Origin: JAVBOW01 sp031550125
GTDB lineage: Bacteria; Bacteroidota; Bacteroidia; Bacteroidales; Rikenellaceae
Length of the DNA: 64,000 nucleotides
NCBI GenBank assembly: GCA_031550125.1
Contig: JAVBOW010000009.1
Coordinates: forward strand, 1 to 64,000
Reading direction: 5' to 3'
A program made the position numbers and the translations under genes. The notes below the pieces were generated by a model. The model saw nothing but the letters and a program-made list of their open reading frames with translations. It did no database searches and was not told where the DNA came from. Positions 35,950-44,993 of the stretch are shown one piece after another. Each line of letters starts with the position of its first letter. The stretch's first letter is position 1.

Positions 35950-36918
35950 GTGAAAAGATTGATATTGGCCATTGCGGCCGTATGTTTTGCCTGCGCGTCG
36001 TTCGGCCAGGCGAAAAAGCCCACGCTGATGGTAGTGCCAAGCGACGCGTGGTGCATACGCAACGGATACGTCCAGCAATTCGACGACCAGGGGCAGACAA
36101 GGCAAATACCGGACTATCAGGCGGCTATGCAGCAAAGCGCCGAGATGAGACAGCTCGTTTCCGAGATGGGGGGCTTAATGGCAAGCCGCGAATTCCCGCT
36201 CAAATCGCTCGAGCAGGAACTCAAGCGCCTGCAAACCGAATCGGCCGAAATGTCGGCCCTTGCAGGAAGCGAAACCGGCAGCGGCATTACCGAAACCCCC
36301 TTCGAGCGCCTTAAGCGCAACGCGGGGGCAGACATTATCCTGGATATCGACTTCAATATGAAGCGTAACGGCCCCGACACTCAGGTATCGTTCAACCTTA
36401 CCGCCCTGGACGCCTATTCTTCGAAGATGATCTCCGGTAACACCGGCGTGGGAAGCAAAGGCAACATCGCGGTGGAGTTGTTGATGAAAGAGGCGGTGGG
36501 AAGCTTCATTGATAAATTCTGCACCGACCTGAAAACATATTTCGACGGCATGTTCGCCGACGGAAGGGAGATCACCCTAATGCTGCGTTGCTTCGACAGC
36601 TCGCCGATAAACTTCGAAACAGAATTCGACTACAGCGGGCAAACGGCCGAACTGGCAGACATCATCGGCGTATGGATGGAGGAGAATAGCGTAAACGGAC
36701 GTTTCTCGGAAGACAAACGATCGACCAACGTCCTGCGCTACACGCAGGTGCGTATTCCCATGTACGGCACAAGCCTTTCGGGCAAACAGACCGCCCTCGA
36801 CGCGTCCGGATTCGGCCGCGGGCTGGTGAACGTGCTGCGGAAAGCGCCGTATAACGTAACCGTCAAGACAGTACCCAAAGGTCTGGGCGAAATATGGCTG
36901 ATCCTGGGCGAAAAGTAG
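35950..36918 (+). CDS. DUF6175-like secreted protein
   Basis: The 322-residue protein probably starts at GTG, as no ATG is near and the signal peptide (KRLILAIAAVCFACASFGQ) follows at once. The order of conserved stretches matches what I recall of DUF6175: PTLMVVPSDAWCIRNGY near the N-terminus, a helical section (about 80-100), ADIILDIDFNMKRNGP, a FADGREITLMLRCFD segment, and an end GLGEIWLILGEK. The family is Bacteroidetes-specific and uncharacterised. The sequence suggests two alpha/beta domains, possibly CsgG-like. It lies in the middle of the envelope cluster. Confidence 0.8.
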   Translation: MKRLILAIAAVCFACASFGQAKKPTLMVVPSDAWCIRNGYVQQFDDQGQTRQIPDYQAAMQQSAEMRQLVSEMGGLMASREFPLKSLEQELKRLQTESAEMSALAGSETGSGITETPFERLKRNAGADIILDIDFNMKRNGPDTQVSFNLTALDAYSSKMISGNTGVGSKGNIAVELLMKEAVGSFIDKFCTDLKTYFDGMFADGREITLMLRCFDSSPINFETEFDYSGQTAELADIIGVWMEENSVNGRFSEDKRSTNVLRYTQVRIPMYGTSLSGKQTALDASGFGRGLVNVLRKAPYNVTVKTVPKGLGEIWLILGEK

Positions 36919-37030
36919 CCCTGCCGCGGCGGTGAAACGTGAACTGGCGTGAAGTCCGGCGGCGACCAACAGACAAAATACTAACAATAAACGAGTTCCC
37001 GAACAGGACACTCGCGTTAAACATACGGTT

Positions 37031-38032
37031 ATGTCGAATCGTTTTATTTCAGCCGTCCGGCCTATTGCGGCGGCAATGGCGGCGTGCTGCGCTTCGTTGC
37101 ACCTTTGGGCGCAACCGCAGCTGACCGCAAAAGAGATGGTGGCCATCTCGCCGCTGGTGTCAGAATCCGTCAACCTTCCCGAAGACGCCAGGGCGTCGCT
37201 GGGGATGAAACTGGGCCAGATGGTGACCCAGAACGGTTTCGGATCGTACTCCAACCAGTTCGTCCTGACCGCCAACGTCGTGGTCATAGACAAGCAGGTT
37301 ACCGCCGGCGCGCCGGCGCAGTTCATGGTAGACCTCGAGGTGTCGGTATATGCCCTCAACGTCGACGAAAAGGTGATCTTCGACGAGATATCGTTCAACG
37401 TCAGGGGTGTGGACCGCGCGGAACACAAGGCCGTCATACAAGCCATAAACCAGATCAAACCCCGCAGCGCCGCCACGCAGGAATTCATGAAGTCCTGCCG
37501 CGGGAAGATCATAGACTATTACAACGCTCGCGTGCCGGCGCTGCTCACCAAAGCGCAATCGCTGGCCACCCGCAACGAATATCAGGAAGCGCTCGAAGTG
37601 CTTTCCGTTATCCCCGAGAGCGTCGACCAGTATCCGATGGTAGCCTCGCAAATGTCAGCCATATACATAAAGATGATCAACCGTCAGGCCGACGCCGCGC
37701 TGACCGAAGCCAAAGGGTTGATCGCCGTGCGGGACTACGACAGCGCGCTGGCGGCGCTCCAGGGGGTAGACCCTTCGAGCGACAGAAGCAAACAGGCCCT
37801 GGCCCAGATAGCGCAGATAAAGGCCAAGCTCGATGCCGAAGAGCAACGCAAACTCGAAAAGGAGATGCAGGCCTATGAAGATGCGCGCCGCGACCACGAC
37901 GACAAAGTGGAGCTTGAAAAACTGCGTATCGAAGCGGCTAAAAAAGTGGGCGTGGAGCAGGCAAAGAACGACGCGACGGTAGCCACGAAACTAAACGAAT
38001 GGTTTCTGGGCAAATTCAACAGGAAAAAATAA
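37031..38032 (+). CDS. Secreted TPR-like protein with C-terminal coiled coil
   Basis: The 333-residue exported protein has a signal region (about 1-27, ending SLHLWAQ). An alpha/beta domain (about 30-150, with FVLTANVVVIDKQV and VDLEVSVYALNV strands) precedes TPR-like helices (about 170-260, such as ATRNEYQEALEVLSVIP and ALTEAKGLIAVRDYDSALAAL) and a charged coiled coil (about 265-320). The first domain resembles a CsgG-type periplasmic domain. The gap from the previous gene is 112 bp with no promoter found. It is probably a periplasmic scaffold; function not known. Confidence 0.75.
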   Translation: MSNRFISAVRPIAAAMAACCASLHLWAQPQLTAKEMVAISPLVSESVNLPEDARASLGMKLGQMVTQNGFGSYSNQFVLTANVVVIDKQVTAGAPAQFMVDLEVSVYALNVDEKVIFDEISFNVRGVDRAEHKAVIQAINQIKPRSAATQEFMKSCRGKIIDYYNARVPALLTKAQSLATRNEYQEALEVLSVIPESVDQYPMVASQMSAIYIKMINRQADAALTEAKGLIAVRDYDSALAALQGVDPSSDRSKQALAQIAQIKAKLDAEEQRKLEKEMQAYEDARRDHDDKVELEKLRIEAAKKVGVEQAKNDATVATKLNEWFLGKFNRKK

Positions 38033-38047
38033 CAAACCTCGTATACC

Positions 38048-38977
38048 ATGGCGCAATGTCCGAGATGTAAGGAAGATATGCCCCTGCTCTCCCAGATATG
38101 TCCCGTATGCGGATACGTCGCCCAGGGAGAGACGGCGGATGAAAATGTAGTAAGCGTAGAGGAGCTCATCACTACACTGGAGCGCATACTTCACTCCGTC
38201 AGGGTAATACCAAAACCGTCGTTCGCGCGGGGCATGGCCCAGTTGAGCTATTTGATATTCCCGCTGGCGGCGCTCTTCTCGCTTGCGGTAGCCCTGATAA
38301 GCCAGGCCGGGCTGTTCTGGATACTCTTTGCCGTACTGGCCGTCTGCTCGTTGGTTGCCGTTATACGCAAATCGCGAGGAAAACTGGGCAACGACCCGTT
38401 CAACCGCCAATTCGCCGAATACAGGAATGACTTCACCTATTTCCGGCGCAAGGCCGAGCGCAGTTTCGGCAAAAGCCGCGAGGTAAGCCTGCTGGTGGAC
38501 GAAATAGCAGGCCAGATAGACACCATCGAAAGGGAACGGAAGAGGGCGTCCGCCGCAAACACAGCCATATGGGCGGGCATCGTGGCGCTTATTGCCGCGT
38601 TGGGACTGTGGGGTATTTACGGTGCAGGCAAAGCGATAAGCGCTCCGGCGGAAGAGGAGCGTATTGCGGCCGCGGCCGGGCCGGACGATTGGCGCAACAT
38701 CCTGGAAGCCTATAAAGCTACGGATCCCGAATCGATAGAAGGTCCCGAAATGCGCATGTCCGTCGTCAACGCCATGCTGGCCGACGGCAAAAGTTCCCAG
38801 GCGCGGGATTTTTTTGAATCGTACTGCATGGGACTCAGGGGCGACTACGAATGCGCACGGCAAATCGTCGAACATCTCGTAACGACCGGCGACGGCGATG
38901 CGGCGGCAAAATTCATAGGCCATTGCACGGCTATGAGATATGATTCCGATCTGGGCAAACTCAAAAAGATGATATAA
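38048..38977 (+). CDS. Zinc-ribbon membrane protein
   Basis: The 309-residue protein starts with a double zinc-ribbon knuckle, CPRC (C4, C7) and CPVC (C18, C21). Two adjacent membrane spans (about 61-104, YLIFPLAALFSLAVALISQ then LFWILFAVLAVCSLVAVI) and a third (about 175-198) follow. The C-terminal part (about 200-309) is soluble and helical, ending VEHLVTTGDGDAAAKFIGH. The zinc ribbon would be cytoplasmic. It is 15 bp after the TPR gene and 1 bp before the SPFH gene, suggesting it may be a membrane partner of the SPFH protein. Confidence 0.75.
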   Translation: MAQCPRCKEDMPLLSQICPVCGYVAQGETADENVVSVEELITTLERILHSVRVIPKPSFARGMAQLSYLIFPLAALFSLAVALISQAGLFWILFAVLAVCSLVAVIRKSRGKLGNDPFNRQFAEYRNDFTYFRRKAERSFGKSREVSLLVDEIAGQIDTIERERKRASAANTAIWAGIVALIAALGLWGIYGAGKAISAPAEEERIAAAAGPDDWRNILEAYKATDPESIEGPEMRMSVVNAMLADGKSSQARDFFESYCMGLRGDYECARQIVEHLVTTGDGDAAAKFIGHCTAMRYDSDLGKLKKMI

Positions 38978-38978
38978 C

Positions 38979-40355
38979 ATGGGGTTATTCGGAAATAAAA
39001 AAGAGGGCGGATTGATGGACGTCAGCCGCTGCGACGAGAAAAATGTCCTTATATGGAAATGGTCGCCCGACGGCCAGCCGAGCCGGCGCGAAAACGCCAT
39101 CCGCTACGGCAGCAGCCTGCGGGTCAAGGATGGCGAAGTGGCCGTGTTCGTCTATAAGCAGAAAGACGGAGCCATGCAGGATTTCATAACGGGACCGTTC
39201 GACGAAACTATCAAAACGGCGAACTTTCCGATATTGACCTCGATAGTCGGCGCCGCTTTCGGCGGCGCGTCGCCGTTCCAGGCCGAAATATATTTCATCA
39301 ACCTTTCCGGCAACATCCAGATAAAGTTCTTCATAAGCGATTTCGACGTGGCCGACGCGCGCCTTGCGGATTATACGGCTCCTGTTAGCGTAAAAGGCTC
39401 AATGACTTTCAACATAGCGGACTATCGCCAGTTCATAAAACTCAACCGCATGATCGACTTCAGCATGGATGAGTTTCACGACCAGGTGAAGGGGGCTGTG
39501 GTGCGTTACGCCAAAAGCGTAATAGCCAACGCGCCCGAACAGCTGGGGCTTCCGCTGGTGCAGATAGAGCGGGGACTCGACGGCATAAACGACCTGGTTG
39601 GGCGACACCTGAGGAATGCCCTCGCGGAAGATTTCGGCGTCTATGTAAAACGTGTAGATATTTCCGATATCACCATCAATAAGGAGAGCGAAGACTACCT
39701 GCGGCTGAGAGAAGTCACGGTAGACCAGCAAAGCGATACCATAAAGGCGCAAACCGCCGCACATATCAAGACCCTGACAGACAATCAGGCCATAACGGCC
39801 GAGAACTACGCCGAGTCGCTGAGGATACATCGCGAAGAGACGCAACGCCAGCAACGCCTGCAAGCCGAATCGGCCAACCTTGCCGCGCACCAGATAAACA
39901 TACAGGGCGAAGTGGCCCGCACCGCAGCCGAAAGCCTCGGGCAACTGGGCGGAGGCGGAGGCGCAGCCATAGGCGGCGACGGCAGCATGAATCCCGCAGG
40001 AATGATGGCGGGCATGATGATGGGAGGCGCAATGGGCGCGGGGATGACCAACATGATGGGCAACATGATGCAGGGAATCAACCAGCCCCAGCCGCCTCAG
40101 CCGCCCGCAAACGCCGTAGCATCGTACCACGTCTCGTCCGGAGGGTCGCAGGCGGGGCCTTACACCATAGGGCAACTACGCCAAATGGCCGCCGCCGGAG
40201 GATTTACGCCCTCTACTTTCGTCTGGAAGGCCGGGATGGGAAGCTGGGAAGCGGCGTCCGACGTGCCGGAGGTGGCCGCCATATTCGCCACTCCTCCCCC
40301 TCCTCCCGCGCCCGTCGCGGGCGGCTCCACGCCTCCTCCCCCTCCGGGAATGTAA
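38979..40355 (+). CDS. SPFH-domain protein with C-terminal GYF_2 domain
   Basis: The 458-residue protein has an SPFH/band-7 domain in the form also called virion core-like (about 20-255, with YGSSLRVKDGEVAVFVYKQ near the start and EDFGVYVKRVDISDITI near its end). A coiled coil follows (about 255-310), then a Gly/Met-rich low-complexity linker (about 322-365) and a GYF_2 domain (about 375-430, YHVSSGGSQAGPYTIGQL to WKAGMGSWEAA). The tail is proline-rich. There is no signal peptide. SPFH proteins form large membrane-bound rings. GYF_2 domains bind proline-rich or other partners, and the next gene encodes another one. Confidence 0.88.
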   Translation: MGLFGNKKEGGLMDVSRCDEKNVLIWKWSPDGQPSRRENAIRYGSSLRVKDGEVAVFVYKQKDGAMQDFITGPFDETIKTANFPILTSIVGAAFGGASPFQAEIYFINLSGNIQIKFFISDFDVADARLADYTAPVSVKGSMTFNIADYRQFIKLNRMIDFSMDEFHDQVKGAVVRYAKSVIANAPEQLGLPLVQIERGLDGINDLVGRHLRNALAEDFGVYVKRVDISDITINKESEDYLRLREVTVDQQSDTIKAQTAAHIKTLTDNQAITAENYAESLRIHREETQRQQRLQAESANLAAHQINIQGEVARTAAESLGQLGGGGGAAIGGDGSMNPAGMMAGMMMGGAMGAGMTNMMGNMMQGINQPQPPQPPANAVASYHVSSGGSQAGPYTIGQLRQMAAAGGFTPSTFVWKAGMGSWEAASDVPEVAAIFATPPPPPAPVAGGSTPPPPPGM

Positions 40356-40412
40356 CGGCAAAATATCGCTTAACCGAGGGCAGGCTTTCCGCCGGCCCGC
40401 AAAACAAATATT

Positions 40413-40772
40413 ATGGAAGACGGCAAGTTATCCGTAAACAACATGGTAGAGATGGCCATGGGCCTCTCCATGGCCTCGCTGTTCACACAGGCCATGAACA
40501 ACGCCGCGGCAAACACCAACCGCATGATCAATAACGACCGCATAGGCGTCCCGCCGCGTTATATCCACGCCATAACCGACGGCGTGAAGAAAGGCCCGTT
40601 CTCCGTGGGAGAGATAGTAGCGATGATCCGTTCGGGCGAGGTCACCCAGGACACCTATCTATGGAAACCGGGCATGTTGGAGTGGAAATGCGCCAAGGAC
40701 ATAGACGACATAAGCCTCGAGCTGCACGACGCACCGCCGGCCGAACCCAAACCAGAGAACACGGAACTATGA
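40413..40772 (+). CDS. Small GYF_2-domain protein
   Basis: The 119-residue cytoplasmic protein has a helical N-terminal part (about 8-40, Met/Ala/Asn-rich) followed by a GYF_2 domain (about 48-105: YIHAITDGVKKGPFSVGEI, then LWKPGMLEWKCA). It is similar in GYF sequence to the end of the preceding SPFH protein, so the two probably share a partner or came from one domain. Its stop overlaps the next start (ATGA). Confidence 0.78.
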   Translation: MEDGKLSVNNMVEMAMGLSMASLFTQAMNNAAANTNRMINNDRIGVPPRYIHAITDGVKKGPFSVGEIVAMIRSGEVTQDTYLWKPGMLEWKCAKDIDDISLELHDAPPAEPKPENTEL

Positions 40773-41107
40773 AGATCAATTTCCCTATGCTGCTGATCGC
40801 CATGGCGATCAGCGGGCTTATATTCCTTGGCTTCCACACGTGGGGCGACAGCCTGCTCTTCTCGCTCGGAACCACGGGCGTATGCCTTGCGATGTTTGCG
40901 TGCGCAACGGCTTTCATCATATCCGGCTCGCCGAGAGGCACCGTGATGATGAGGACCGCATCGTGGTGCTTCTTCCTGCCGACGTTACTGGCGGACATAT
41001 TGCTTGCCTCTTTCGGCGCGGCCCACGTGCCGTTCATCATGGTGAACGGCCTGCTCGTATGCGGTTGGGCGGCTACGGTATATTGGATATACAACTCAAA
41101 ACAATAA
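40769..41107 (+). CDS. Small integral membrane protein
   Basis: The 112-residue protein begins MKINFPMLLIAMAISGLIF at the ATG that overlaps the GYF_2 gene stop; a longer upstream frame is not needed. There are about four hydrophobic segments with short polar loops (residues 5-22, 30-48, 58-78 and 88-108) and no conserved motif that I recognise. The position in the cluster suggests a membrane partner of the SPFH/GYF_2 proteins. Confidence 0.65.
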   Translation: MKINFPMLLIAMAISGLIFLGFHTWGDSLLFSLGTTGVCLAMFACATAFIISGSPRGTVMMRTASWCFFLPTLLADILLASFGAAHVPFIMVNGLLVCGWAATVYWIYNSKQ

Positions 41108-41111
41108 CGAT

Positions 41112-42416
41112 ATGAGACCGGTTACAGCCCTTGCGATGATCGCTTGCCTGGTAGTGTACGCAGCTGGCGCGCAGGCCAAAGAGAAAGTGGTTGAAAAGAG
41201 CGCCAGAAGGGTTCCCGTGTGGGTGGGGACGTCGCAAGCGGGTTACATAGTGGCCTCGACGGAGGCTCCCGATATCGAAGCGGCCAAGGCGCTATGCATG
41301 GACAACGTACGCAGGCAGGTGGCGGAGGCGGTGGCGCAGAACGTCTCCTCGTCGAGCGTATCGCAGATAGACCAGAAAAGCGTAGGCAACCAGGTGACCG
41401 GCTTTTTGGACAGCTACAGCTCCACTTTCAAGACACAGGCCGCTCCCATGCCCTATCTGCAGGGTATATCGCCTTCAAAAGTAGAGGCGTCGTACTGGGA
41501 AAAACGGCTCGACAAGGAGTCGGGAAAGATAACGGTAATGTACGCCGTCAAATATCCGTTTCCGGCGGTCGATCTGAAAGAACTCGCATGGCGGTTCGAA
41601 AAGCACGACCGCGAAATGTGGGGCAAATACCAGGCCCTTGCGGAGGATATGGGTAAAGTGGAGTCGCTCGAGCAGATAGACCGCGCCATAGACGACCTCG
41701 GCCCTGTGATCTCGTACCTGTTCGACGAGGGGCGCAAAAACGCGGCGCAATCGCTCCAGCAAAGCTACCGCAAGCTCTATTCCTCCATCGCCTTCCGCAC
41801 CATATCCGACGAACCGGGCGAATACCGTTTCTGCATGACGCTCGACGGACGACCCCTGAAAACATCGCAACGCATGACGCTCCAATCGGATTGCGCCACC
41901 AGGCTTACGGCGCAAACTCAACCCGACGGCGCGATAGCGGTGAAATACAACTACGACAACTGCCGCCGCGACCGCCAAAGCGAAGTGGCCGTAAAGATGA
42001 GGATCAACAACCGCATCGTCACCCAACCCTTCTTCGTCAACACCGGCAGGCGCGCCATAGAGCTATGGCCCGAAAATACGGTCTACCTCAACGCCACCGG
42101 ACGGGCGGACAGCGTTACGCTCACCGCCATAGATGTAAGGATTTTCTTCAAAGCGGGTTTCGCAGGGCCGTTCACGATAAAAACAATGACCCTCGAAGCC
42201 CCGGGGTTGTCCGACCCGCTGTTCATGGACATGCTCAACTACTCCTGCAAAACGCAGGAGTCCACCGTCAACGTTACCTGGGTAGGATCGGTGAAAGTGC
42301 TTGAAGAACAATACAACCAAATGAATATGCTGCGCGGCAGCGTCGAGGTTGAAGTGCCGGGCGAAGCGCAGCCTAAACGTATCAACTTCGTCCTGCCTGT
42401 AAAAACTAATTGGTAA
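41112..42416 (+). CDS. Secreted LPP20-like protein (large)
   Basis: The 434-residue exported protein has a signal peptide (about 1-22, ending GAQA). An LPP20-like segment (about 35-150) has VPVWVGTSQAGYIVASTEAP then DIEAAKALCMDNVRRQVAEAVAQ, the A-rich helix that marks LPP20 and FlgT-N domains. The remaining 280 residues are beta-rich and have no motif that I recognise. It is 4 bp after the small membrane gene. It is related in its first domain to the 42433 product. Confidence 0.72.
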   Translation: MRPVTALAMIACLVVYAAGAQAKEKVVEKSARRVPVWVGTSQAGYIVASTEAPDIEAAKALCMDNVRRQVAEAVAQNVSSSSVSQIDQKSVGNQVTGFLDSYSSTFKTQAAPMPYLQGISPSKVEASYWEKRLDKESGKITVMYAVKYPFPAVDLKELAWRFEKHDREMWGKYQALAEDMGKVESLEQIDRAIDDLGPVISYLFDEGRKNAAQSLQQSYRKLYSSIAFRTISDEPGEYRFCMTLDGRPLKTSQRMTLQSDCATRLTAQTQPDGAIAVKYNYDNCRRDRQSEVAVKMRINNRIVTQPFFVNTGRRAIELWPENTVYLNATGRADSVTLTAIDVRIFFKAGFAGPFTIKTMTLEAPGLSDPLFMDMLNYSCKTQESTVNVTWVGSVKVLEEQYNQMNMLRGSVEVEVPGEAQPKRINFVLPVKTNW

Positions 42417-42432
42417 ACCAAAAACAAGAGAT

Positions 42433-43083
42433 ATGAATGCCTTAGTAAAGACCATCTGCCTGGCGGCCGCGCTGCTTGTAGCCATACCCGCCGCAAACGC
42501 ACAGCAAAGCGATCGCGACCTGAAAAAAGAGTTGCGCAAAAACGCCGACCGCGAGTCGCGGAAGGAAGCCAAACAACTCAAAAAAGAGGGATGGAAGGTT
42601 ATGCCCGGCAAACTGCCGCTGGACAAGCAGATACAGGCCACAAAGTACGCCGAGCTGGATCGTAGCGACAAGGGCGAAAAGCTCTACTTCGTGGGTACGC
42701 ACCAGGCCGTGGGAGGCAACTACACCGCAGCCACGCAAATAGCCAACGACCGCGCTCGGCTCGAACTCGCGCGCAGCGTATGCGCCGAGGTGGGCCAGAA
42801 GATAGAGCAGCAGATGGCCAACACGGATTTCGGCCAGGGCGACATAAAGATAATAGACGAATTCGTATCGGCTAACAAAAGCATCGTGTCGGCCCGGCTG
42901 CACGGAGCAACCCCCACGCTCGAGATATACCGCATAGGAGAAAACGGCCAGTACGAAGCAAGGGTAGCCCTCAAGATAGACGCGCAGCAGGCGCTCCGCG
43001 ACGCCAAAGCGGGACTCTCGGCCGGACTGAAAGAAAAATCAGCCAAACTGGCCGCCGACCTCGACAAGATACTTCCGGATTGA
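42433..43083 (+). CDS. Secreted LPP20-like protein (small)
   Basis: The 216-residue exported protein has a signal peptide (about 1-23, ending AANAQ) and a charged helical segment (about 25-60) typical of periplasmic linkers. An LPP20-like domain follows (about 75-190): LYFVGTHQAVGGNYTAATQI then ANDRARLELARSVCAEVGQKI. The pattern of conserved glycine, alanine helix and final IDAQQALRDAK matches LPP20 family proteins, which are outer-membrane lipoproteins in Helicobacter; here there is no lipobox. Function unknown. Confidence 0.75.
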   Translation: MNALVKTICLAAALLVAIPAANAQQSDRDLKKELRKNADRESRKEAKQLKKEGWKVMPGKLPLDKQIQATKYAELDRSDKGEKLYFVGTHQAVGGNYTAATQIANDRARLELARSVCAEVGQKIEQQMANTDFGQGDIKIIDEFVSANKSIVSARLHGATPTLEIYRIGENGQYEARVALKIDAQQALRDAKAGLSAGLKEKSAKLAADLDKILPD

Positions 43084-43103
43084 CAGGTTGAGATACAGTT
43101 CAT

Positions 43104-44966
43104 ATGGCATACACTACGCAAGATATGGCTTATTCTATCTGCTGCGCGCGCCGCGGGATACTCTATCTAAAGCCTGTCCTTTGGGCATTAATTTGCGGGC
43201 TTACGCTTGCCTCCTGCGAGCAGGAGCCTGTAACCGAACCGGTCAATCAACCTAAACTAAGAATTTCGACGAAAGCCGTTAAGGATATAAGTACGTCGGG
43301 AGCCATTTCCGGAGGGAATATAGACGCCGGCCAAATCGAGGAAATCACCGCTTGCGGCGTATGCTGGGGAAAGAACAGTAATCCCACCGCCAACGACGAC
43401 AAAGCGCTCGGCAACTTGAGTGGCAATGTATTCAGATCAGAAATAACAGGACTCGAGCCGAATTCAACCTACTATGCAAGGGCATATGCGATAGCAGGGA
43501 ACGACACGGTTTACGGCTACCAGCAATACCGCTTCACCACACTCGAAAATATTGAGATAGTTATTCCCGACCCCGTATTCAGGGGGTATTGTTATAAGTA
43601 TTTCGACAATGCCCCGCAGGACGGAATACTGACTCTAAGCGAGGTGGAAAAGGTATCGACAATAAATAACCTGTCGACATATCGCATTAATAACCAAACT
43701 ATCAACTCGCTCGAGGGTATACAATATTTCACCGGCCTGAGAACTTTAAGTTGCATCAATATCAACGTGACCACGTTGGATCTCTCGGGAATGCCGGCTC
43801 TAAGAAACCTTTATATCCAAAACACGCCTGTCGGCTTTATCCTTTTAGACGGATGTAGCGAACTCGTAAGTGTTCGACTTGAAAAGGTACCCGGCTGTAT
43901 ACTGACGCTAAATCCCAAGGAACACCCCAACCTTCAATCGCTGCATTTCAATGAATGGACAAACACTCGTCCCGTATCGCTCGACTTGCGTAATTTCGAA
44001 AAACTCGAAGTCCTGGATTGCACCGGCACCCTATTGAAATCATTGAAAATTTCGGGTTGCACCAATTTAAAGAGATTGGCAGTTTCTGATACTCAGATCA
44101 CAAACCTCTATCTGAATGAATTCAAAAAACTCGAAGTACTTGCCTGCGGCGGGTGGGATGCAGGATGCCGCATTTCTTCCCTTGACATCCGCGAGTGTAA
44201 GGCGTTGAAAGAATTATATCTCGGCTGGACGCCGTTTGCATCACTGGATCTGAGCGGATTCGAATCACTGAGCGTCTTACAGATACAGGAACACTCGCTT
44301 AATGAAGTAAACCTTTCCGGATGCAAATCGCTTAAAGGGTTTGTGCTTTACGGCAATAGCTTAAAATCATTGAATGTCGACGGATGTACGGCATTGGAGA
44401 CCCTGGATGTTTCCGTAAGTAAATCGTTTTCGTGCCTGGATTGTCCATCGCTGAAGAGTTTTCGCGTAAGTCTCGGCGAAAATACGAATGTGGCGTTTGA
44501 TCTAAGAAATATGCCCTCCCTTAATGAAGTGAGTTACACCAATGCCGGCGGATCCGCGAAGGAATTGGACCTTACGGGGAGCGACAACATGACCTGGCTG
44601 TGGATATCCAACACTACCGTCGACCGGCTGGGCTTGGCCAACAAGCATGGACTCAAAACAGTAGGCATTTACAATATCCCCGTAATTACAGAGTTGGATT
44701 TCAGCGATCGAACGTCGCTTCGGTCCCTGGATTTAGGCAAGTGCGCCAATCTCAGTTCGCTGAAACTGGACAGGTGTACGTCACTCGAAGAACTGAACCT
44801 CGGTTATGACGGAGATCTGCCCAAACTTAAATCGGCAGACGTGAGTACCTGCGCCAGCCTAACTACTCTTGGATGGCATCAACGATCGGTCACAGTGTAT
44901 ATGAAGAGAGGGCAAACCATACCCAACCTCTACTTAGACGCCTCTGCAAGAATATCTTACAAATAG
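43104..44966 (+). CDS. Leucine-rich-repeat lipoprotein with FN3-like domain
   Basis: The 620-residue lipoprotein has the lipid cysteine at residue 38 (LTLASC); an alternative start at residue 8 is equally possible. A fibronectin-like domain (about 50-145, with TYYARAYAIAGNDTVYGYQ) is followed by an IPDPVFRGYCYKYFD module (about 155-180), then about 16 LRR units of about 21-23 residues of the form L-x-x-L-x-L-x-x-C/N-x-x-L. It starts 20 bp after the LPP20-like gene. Such BspA/internalin-like LRR proteins bind proteins at the cell surface. It shares the IPDPVF-YFT module with the next gene. Confidence 0.88.
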   Translation: MAYTTQDMAYSICCARRGILYLKPVLWALICGLTLASCEQEPVTEPVNQPKLRISTKAVKDISTSGAISGGNIDAGQIEEITACGVCWGKNSNPTANDDKALGNLSGNVFRSEITGLEPNSTYYARAYAIAGNDTVYGYQQYRFTTLENIEIVIPDPVFRGYCYKYFDNAPQDGILTLSEVEKVSTINNLSTYRINNQTINSLEGIQYFTGLRTLSCININVTTLDLSGMPALRNLYIQNTPVGFILLDGCSELVSVRLEKVPGCILTLNPKEHPNLQSLHFNEWTNTRPVSLDLRNFEKLEVLDCTGTLLKSLKISGCTNLKRLAVSDTQITNLYLNEFKKLEVLACGGWDAGCRISSLDIRECKALKELYLGWTPFASLDLSGFESLSVLQIQEHSLNEVNLSGCKSLKGFVLYGNSLKSLNVDGCTALETLDVSVSKSFSCLDCPSLKSFRVSLGENTNVAFDLRNMPSLNEVSYTNAGGSAKELDLTGSDNMTWLWISNTTVDRLGLANKHGLKTVGIYNIPVITELDFSDRTSLRSLDLGKCANLSSLKLDRCTSLEELNLGYDGDLPKLKSADVSTCASLTTLGWHQRSVTVYMKRGQTIPNLYLDASARISYK

Positions 44967-44993
44967 ACAGGCACGATTTTCAACCATAAAACC

